Below, in pieces: positions 33,874 to 39,743 of a stretch of DNA of 39,743 nucleotides (its first letter is position 1; each line of letters starts with the position of its first letter). The DNA lies in NCBI GenBank assembly GCA_963205125.1, contig CAUJJO010000215.1:1-39743 (forward strand). The letters are read 5' to 3'. Source of the DNA: Pseudomonadota bacterium (GTDB lineage: Bacteria > Pseudomonadota > Gammaproteobacteria > Burkholderiales > Burkholderiaceae_C). The position numbers and the translations under genes were made by a program. Under the pieces are notes generated by a model, which was given only the letters and a program-made list of their open reading frames with translations, searched no databases and was not told the origin of the DNA.

Positions 33874-34224
33874 TCAGGCACCGCGGTGAGGCCGGGTGGT
33901 GATCATTTGCCCGGCCTGCACCTCGGCCGCCGTGCGCGGATAGTGTCGCTGCATGCGGGCCGGCCAGACCGAGGTCAGGCTGACGATGGGGATCTGCAGG
34001 CCCCGCAGCAGGCCGCCGAACGAAGCCGGCCTGAACGCCGCGGAGAGCGCGTCGGCCAGCGCAAAACTGCGCAGCGCTTCGCGCCAGGGGTAGGCGTTCT
34101 CCGCCCGCAACTGCATTCCCGAACCCATGACCGCCGTCATGTCGGCATCGGCCACGCCATTCCTGCCCTTGGTGAAGGCAAACGTCCCGGTGTCCTCGAG
34201 CAGCCAGTCCGACGGCCCCGCCAC
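33874..34224 (-). CDS. Hypothetical protein (GTG start)
   Basis: A 116-residue frame with third-position GC typical of genes here, reading MAGPSDWLLEDTGTFAFTKG and ending QAGQMITTRPHRGA. No family is recognised and no signal peptide or membrane segment is clear. The first start is GTG at 34224, only 11 bases from the divergent metallophosphoesterase start, so little room remains for a promoter; the true start may be internal (for example the Met codons near residues 29-33). It could be a remnant of a longer gene. Confidence 0.45.
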   Translation of the reverse strand: MAGPSDWLLEDTGTFAFTKGRNGVADADMTAVMGSGMQLRAENAYPWREALRSFALADALSAAFRPASFGGLLRGLQIPIVSLTSVWPARMQRHYPRTAAEVQAGQMITTRPHRGA

Positions 34225-34235
34225 AATGCCCCCCG

Positions 34236-35012
34236 ATGAAGCTGCAACTGCTCTCGGACCTGCACCTCGAGACCGAGAGCTTCGATCCGCGGCCGGCGGC
34301 GGGGGCCGAGCTGCTGGTGCTGGCCGGGGACATCGACGCGCGCTGGCGGGGGCTTGCGCGCTTCGCGCAGTGGCCGGTGCCGGTGCTCTTCGTGCCCGGC
34401 AACCACGAGTTCGACGGTCGCGCGGTCGAGGCTGTGCTGCCTGCGCTGCGCGTGCACTGCGCGTCCCTGGGCATCCGGCTGCTGCACCGGGAGGCGATCG
34501 TGCTGCGCGGCGCCGACGGCGTGCCCGTGCGCTTTCTCGGCGTCGTGCGCTGGAGCGACTACGAGGTCTTCGGCGCGGCCGAGCGCGCGCGGGCGATGCG
34601 TGCGGCGGCGCACTTCCAGCGCCGGATGCAGGCCAGCGCCGGGGGTCGGCCCTTCGACGCCGAGGCGGTGCGCGCCGAGGGCCTGGCCGACCGCGCCTGG
34701 CTCGAGCGGGAGCTGGCGCGGCCCGCAGGCAGCGCCTTTGCGCGCACCGTCGTCGTCACGCACTTCGCGCCCAGCCTGCGCAGTGCCGACCCGCGCTACG
34801 GTCGCCAACCGGGGACGGCGAGCTTCTGCAACGCCGACGACGAGCTCATCGTGCGCGCCGACCTCTGGCTGCATGGCCACGTGCACTGCCGGCACGACTA
34901 CGAGGTGGCGCGCGCCGGCAGGCGACCGTCGCGCGTCGTCTGCCAGGCGCGGGGCATGCCGCGCAAGGGCGAGGCGGCGGGCTTCGACGCGGCGCGGCTG
35001 ATCGAGGCCTGA
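34236..35012 (+). CDS. Calcineurin-like metallophosphoesterase
   Basis: A 258-residue metallophosphoesterase with the full set of metal-binding motifs: LSDLHLE (5-11), LAGDID, PGNHEF, VVTHFAPS and GHVHCRHDY. It belongs to the small cytosolic serine/threonine phosphoesterase-like group; the substrate cannot be told from sequence. It is followed by a heptamer repeat and a hairpin rather than a cotranscribed gene. Confidence 0.9.
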   Translation: MKLQLLSDLHLETESFDPRPAAGAELLVLAGDIDARWRGLARFAQWPVPVLFVPGNHEFDGRAVEAVLPALRVHCASLGIRLLHREAIVLRGADGVPVRFLGVVRWSDYEVFGAAERARAMRAAAHFQRRMQASAGGRPFDAEAVRAEGLADRAWLERELARPAGSAFARTVVVTHFAPSLRSADPRYGRQPGTASFCNADDELIVRADLWLHGHVHCRHDYEVARAGRRPSRVVCQARGMPRKGEAAGFDAARLIEA

Positions 35013-35019
35013 ACCCCGA

Positions 35020-35082
35020 GGCACGCGGCACTCGGCACGCGGCACGCGGCACTCGGCACGCGGCACTCGGCACTCGGCATGT
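35020..35082. repeat. Heptanucleotide tandem repeat downstream of the metallophosphoesterase
   Basis: Nine consecutive 7-bp units: GGCACGC, GGCACTC, GGCACGC, GGCACGC, GGCACTC, GGCACGC, GGCACTC, GGCACTC, GGCATGT. They begin 8 bases after the stop codon. The pattern alternates two unit types and recalls the repeat at 19337-19378. Confidence 0.9.
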
Positions 35083-35092
35083 GATCCGCCTC

Positions 35093-35113
35093 GCCCGACT
35101 CGTGGAGTCGGGC
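35093..35113. terminator. Perfect 9-bp stem-loop after the heptamer repeat
   Basis: GCCCGACTC / GAGTCGGGC with a GTG loop lies between the metallophosphoesterase and the universal stress gene. It may end upstream transcription or lie in the leader of the stress gene. No T-tract follows. Confidence 0.5.
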
Positions 35114-35184
35114 ACCCAACCGGCGCGGCCCGGCATGCGCCACACTCGGCGCAGCGGCGCGGTTGCCGCTGCGAGGAGACGACG

Positions 35185-35607
35185 TTGAAGATCCTGGTCG
35201 CCGTCGACGGCAGTTCCTACACCAAGCGCATGCTGGCCTACCTGGCCGCCCACGACGAGTGGCTGGGCAGCGCGCACGAGTACACCGTCATCCACACCGT
35301 GGCGCCGGTACCGCAGCGCGCCGCCGCGGTGCTCGATCGCACGGTCCTGAAGGACTACTACGACGCGGAGGCGGAGAAGGTCTTCAAGCCCATCCGCAGC
35401 TTCTTCACGCGGCGCGGCATGAAGGCCGAGTACCTCGCCAAGGTCGGCGCGGCGGCCGATGCGATCGCGACGACCGCCGAGAAGGGCGGCTATGAACTGC
35501 TGGTGATGGGCTCGCGCGGCCACGGCGCGCTGACCGGTCTGGTGATGGGCTCGGTGGCCACCAAGGTGCTTGCCAACTGCAACACGCCGGTGCTGCTGAT
35601 CCGCTGA
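35185..35607 (+). CDS. Universal stress protein (UspA family)
   Basis: A 140-residue UspA-type protein with the N-terminal MKILVAVDGSSYTKRML and the ATP-binding signature GSRGHGALTGLVMGSVATKV near the C-terminus (G-2x-G-9x-G-S/T type). The start is TTG at 35185, chosen because GAGGAG lies 7 bases upstream (35172-35177) and the family N-terminus begins there; no ATG is available. Single-domain, cytosolic. Confidence 0.93.
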   Translation: MKILVAVDGSSYTKRMLAYLAAHDEWLGSAHEYTVIHTVAPVPQRAAAVLDRTVLKDYYDAEAEKVFKPIRSFFTRRGMKAEYLAKVGAAADAIATTAEKGGYELLVMGSRGHGALTGLVMGSVATKVLANCNTPVLLIR

Positions 35608-35650
35608 GCCGCGGAGCCCCGGCGCGCAGGCGCTTGCGCGGCTCCTGCGT

Positions 35651-35690
35651 GCCCTTGCGCGCCCTTGCGCGCTCTTGCGCGCTGCCGCGC
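35651..35690. repeat. 10-bp tandem repeat after the universal stress gene
   Basis: Four units (GCCCTTGCGC twice, GCTCTTGCGC, GCTGCCGCGC) fill the space between the stress gene and the convergent small gene and end at its stop codon. Related TTGCGC bases occur just upstream near 35632. Confidence 0.7.
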
Positions 35691-35691
35691 T

Positions 35692-35892
35692 TCAGCCGGC
35701 CGCGCGCTGCGTCAGCCGCTGCCACCAGGGGCCTGGCGGCGGCGTCTGCGGCGGGTTCGCGTCGTCGTCGGGCAGCATGCTCAGCTCGAGGCCGAAGGCG
35801 GTGCCGAGGTCGGCAGGCTCGGCCGCCGCAGGCTCGTCGACGCGACGACGCCAGAGGGTGAAGAGCCGCAGGGAGGAACGGGATTCGCGCAT
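35692..35892 (-). CDS. Small hypothetical protein
   Basis: A 66-residue frame (MRESRSSLRLFTLWRRRVDEP to PPPGPWWQRLTQRAAG), basic at the N-terminus and Pro-rich near the end with a WW pair. Third-position GC fits coding. No family recognised. An in-frame ATG 15 codons upstream would give 81 residues; the shorter form is chosen because the added part is low-complexity. Confidence 0.45.
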   Translation of the reverse strand: MRESRSSLRLFTLWRRRVDEPAAAEPADLGTAFGLELSMLPDDDANPPQTPPPGPWWQRLTQRAAG

Positions 35893-35998
35893 CGTGGGCC
35901 TCGTCGGGTGAAGCCGGGGAAGATGCCCTCGGTGCATCCAGTGTCGGCTTTTCCGGGCGCAGCGAAACCCCCGATCTGCAGGCCCGACGTGCCTCAGT

Positions 35999-36691
35999 TC
36001 ACGGCGTTCGCGAATGCCTGCGCGGGCTGCGGCCGCGCGCTGGCGGGCGCCGGGGCGCCGTCGCGCGCGGGCGCGTCACGTCGGCGATCAGCATCAGCGC
36101 GCGCACGAGGTCCTGCACCGCCTCGGCGAGGTCCTGCGGCGGCTCCAGCGTCTCGATGACCTCGAGCAGCGCGTCGGCATCCTCCAGGTCCTCGGGATCG
36201 AAGTGCAGGTACAGCAGCGCCAGCGGCTCCAGCAGTTCGGACGCGTCGAGCGCCAGCAGCGCCGGGCAGCGGTCGAGTGCCGCGGCAAAGCCGGCGACCC
36301 AGGGCTGCAGCGCTTCGGAGGGCGAGTCCGCGCCGTCGAGCTCGAAGACCCAGGGGTCGAACCAGTCGCGCTGCGCGATCGCGCGTTCGATCTCGGCGTG
36401 GCGGCGCAGCACCAGCGCCTGCAGCGGCGCGGCGTCGAAGGCGGTCGGCGCCGGCCGCCCCTCGACATCGAGCACGCCGGGCCACCAGGCCGACAGCGCT
36501 TGCGGCTGCGGCTGCAGCAGCATGCCGCAGAGGTAGCCGTCGAGCGCGCTCACGTCCAGCGCTTCGAGCGGCGCCGGCACGGCGTCGAGCAGGGACTGCA
36601 GCTGCTCGATCTCGGCCTCCGCCAGCGGCGCAGGAGGTGCGGGCGACGCAAGAGGCGCCCGGGACCCGGCGCGTGGGGGAGCTGGCTTCAT
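35999..36691 (-). CDS. UPF0149/YecA-family protein
   Basis: A 230-residue member of the UPF0149 (YgfB/YecA) family. It has the signature [19 protein letters not shown], then WWPGVLD, the [12 protein letters not shown] segment, [20 protein letters not shown], and [21 protein letters not shown]. The C-terminus is a basic tail ([20 protein letters not shown]) and lacks the SEC-C zinc motif seen in some relatives. Function of the family is poorly known. Confidence 0.8.
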   Translation of the reverse strand: MKPAPPRAGSRAPLASPAPPAPLAEAEIEQLQSLLDAVPAPLEALDVSALDGYLCGMLLQPQPQALSAWWPGVLDVEGRPAPTAFDAAPLQALVLRRHAEIERAIAQRDWFDPWVFELDGADSPSEALQPWVAGFAAALDRCPALLALDASELLEPLALLYLHFDPEDLEDADALLEVIETLEPPQDLAEAVQDLVRALMLIADVTRPRATAPRRPPARGRSPRRHSRTP

Positions 36692-36768
36692 GCCGGCATT
36701 CTCGTGCCTTGCCGCGTGGCCTGCGAATTTCCCTAGACTGGCGGGCTCGCCATCTTCAGGAGCAGACC

Positions 36769-38287
<1,519 letters not shown>

Positions 38288-38295
<8 letters not shown>

Positions 38296-38333
38296 GCGGC
38301 CCGCGGGGGGAGGGGAGGCGCCGGCTCAGCGCG
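38288..38333. terminator. Stem-loop spanning both stop codons of mmsA and ccoG
   Basis: A perfect 10-bp stem (CGCGCTGAGC / GCTCAGCGCG) encloses a 26-base G-rich loop. The mmsA TGA lies in the left arm and the ccoG stop in the right arm, so one structure could end transcription from both sides. No T-tract is present. Confidence 0.6.
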
Positions 38334-39743
38334 GCACGACGAAGGTCGACTTCTCGTCCAGCCGGATCGGCGCCTCGCCCGCGCGCGCGGGCAGGCGCTC
38401 GATGCCGAAGTGCATCGGGTGCGCGCCCGCGCCGACCTGGCTCGCGGTCTCGTGCGGGATCTGCACGTGCAGCGTGACCCACTGCGCCTGCGCCGGCCCG
38501 AGCGTCAGCTCGGCGCGCTCGGCGATGGCGATGCCCGGCAGGCCTTGCACCGTGAAGCGGTAGGACTGCGCCTGCTCGGCCTGGTTCATGACCTGCAGGC
38601 GGTAGACGTTCTCGATGCGGCCCTCGTCGACGAGGCGCGCCAGCGAGGCGCGGTCGCGCACGACGTCGGCGCGGAAGGGCATGCGCGTGGCCAGGCTCCA
38701 GGCGAAGGCCAGCACGATCAGCGCCAGGATGCCGCTGTAGATCAGCACGCGCGGCCGCAGCACGCGCGCCAGCATCTGGCGCGGGCTCAGGTGTTCGCGC
38801 AGCGCGTTCTGCGTGGCGTAGCGGATGAGGCCGCGCGGGTAGCCCATCTTGTCCATCACGCCGTCGCAGACGTCGATGCACGCGGCGCAGCCGATGCACT
38901 CGTACTGCAGGCCCTTGCGGATGTCGATGCCGGTCGGGCAGACCTGCACGCACAGCGTGCAGTCGATGCAGTCGCCCTTGCCGGCGGCGCGATGATCGAG
39001 CTTGCGGTTGCGCGCGCCGCGCGGCTCGCCGCGCTCGGGGTCGTAGGTGATGATCAGCGTGTCCTTGTCGAACATCGCGCTCTGGAAGCGCGCGTAGGGG
39101 CACATGTACTTGCAGACCTGCTCGCGCATGAAGCCGGCGTTGCCCCAGGTGGCGAAGCCGTAGAAGAGGATCCAGAAGGTCTCCCAGGGCCCCAGGCCCA
39201 GCGATGCGACGGCCGCGCCCAGCGAGCGGATCGGCGTGAAGTAGCCGACGAAGGTGAAGCCCGTCCACAGCCCGACGGCGATCCAGGCGAGCTGCTTGCC
39301 GCCCTTGCGCCAGAGCTTCTCGAAGGTCCAGGGGCCGGCATCGAGCTTCATGCGGCGCACGCGGTCGCCCTCCAAGCGCTGCTCGATCCACATGAAGATC
39401 TCGGTGTAGACCGTCTGCGGGCAGGCGTAGCCGCACCACAGCCGCCCGGCCACCGCGGTGAACAGGAACAGCGCGTAGGCGCTGATCATCAGCAGCGCGG
39501 TCAGGTAGATCAGGTCCTGCGGATAGAGGACGAGGCCGAAGATGTAGAAGCGCCGTGAGACGAGGTCGAACAGCACCGCCTGGCGGTCGTTCCACATCAG
39601 CCAGGGCAGGCCGTAGAAGAGGAGCTGCGTCAGCCAGACGAAGGCCCAGCGCCATTTCGCGAACAGGCCGCTGACGGCGCGCGCGTAGATCTTGCGCTGC
39701 TTCTGGTAGAGCGAGACGACGGCGGCCGAACTGTCGTCGGCGG
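38326..39743 (-). CDS. ccoG: Cytochrome c oxidase accessory protein CcoG (N-terminus outside window)
   Basis: 472 residues are visible and the frame is open to the right edge, so the first residues are missing. CcoG (FixG/RdxA) is a membrane iron-sulfur protein needed for copper delivery to cbb3 oxidase. It has membrane segments (LTQLLFYGLPWL, LIYLTALLMISAYALFLFTAV), the WCGYACPQTVYTEIF motif, two ferredoxin-type clusters (CIDCTLCVQVCP; CIGCAACIDVC), the segment REQVCKYMCPYARFQS and a C-terminal Ig-like periplasmic domain. Convergent with mmsA. Confidence 0.95.
   Translation of the reverse strand, partial: ADDSSAAVVSLYQKQRKIYARAVSGLFAKWRWAFVWLTQLLFYGLPWLMWNDRQAVLFDLVSRRFYIFGLVLYPQDLIYLTALLMISAYALFLFTAVAGRLWCGYACPQTVYTEIFMWIEQRLEGDRVRRMKLDAGPWTFEKLWRKGGKQLAWIAVGLWTGFTFVGYFTPIRSLGAAVASLGLGPWETFWILFYGFATWGNAGFMREQVCKYMCPYARFQSAMFDKDTLIITYDPERGEPRGARNRKLDHRAAGKGDCIDCTLCVQVCPTGIDIRKGLQYECIGCAACIDVCDGVMDKMGYPRGLIRYATQNALREHLSPRQMLARVLRPRVLIYSGILALIVLAFAWSLATRMPFRADVVRDRASLARLVDEGRIENVYRLQVMNQAEQAQSYRFTVQGLPGIAIAERAELTLGPAQAQWVTLHVQIPHETASQVGAGAHPMHFGIERLPARAGEAPIRLDEKSTFVVPR

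Noticed and set aside
35020-35082. CRISPR array
   Set aside because: Units are 7 bp with no spacers; it is a simple tandem repeat.
36709-36739. Promoter for mmsA (TTGCCG and TAGACT)
   Set aside because: The 19-base spacing and weak hexamers make it no better than chance in this composition.

Overview
The window is about 70% GC and coding-dense. Its housekeeping genes (GTP-type PEP carboxykinase, RlmJ, CcoG, CoA-acylating methylmalonate-semialdehyde dehydrogenase) and type VI secretion (T6SS) gene set suggest a high-GC beta-proteobacterium, probably of the order Burkholderiales. That placement comes from gene content and composition, not from a marker gene.

Positions 1-30265 are a complete T6SS locus of the phosphorylation-controlled kind (PpkA/PppA/FHA/TagF). 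A partial Ser/Thr kinase (ppkA-like) reads leftward out of the window, and a small exported OmpA-domain gene (1308-1877) faces it divergently. A long leftward operon reads from 23326 down to 1945 in the order tagH1-tssJ-tssK-tssL(OmpA fusion)-tssM-tagF-tssA, a 198-base gap, then tssB-tssC-X-Y-tagJ-tssE-tssF-tssG-clpV. Genes X and Y sit where Pseudomonas aeruginosa H1 has hcp1. Divergently, a rightward operon carries hcp-vgrG-PAAR/cysteine peptidase effector-putative immunity gene-tagH2-pppA. All 13 core Tss proteins plus PAAR are present.

Positions 30266-39743 are ordinary chromosome: rlmJ, pckG, two hypothetical genes, a metallophosphoesterase, a universal stress protein, a small hypothetical, a UPF0149/YecA-family gene, mmsA and the 5'-truncated ccoG. 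Several intergenic spaces hold short tandem repeats (7, 10 and 11 bp units) and strong hairpins.

The points most worth a second look are: (1) a near-identical inverted repeat, CGTGA-N4-TCACG-TTnGC, upstream of both the ompA-like gene and hcp, a candidate shared operator; (2) a PAAR protein whose C-terminus looks like a papain/C39-like cysteine peptidase, followed by a likely immunity gene; (3) gene X, encoding a glycine-zipper membrane protein in the hcp slot, with an unknown partner Y; (4) two FHA proteins, only one with an intact phosphothreonine-binding Ser. No tRNA, rRNA, CRISPR array or insertion sequence was seen.
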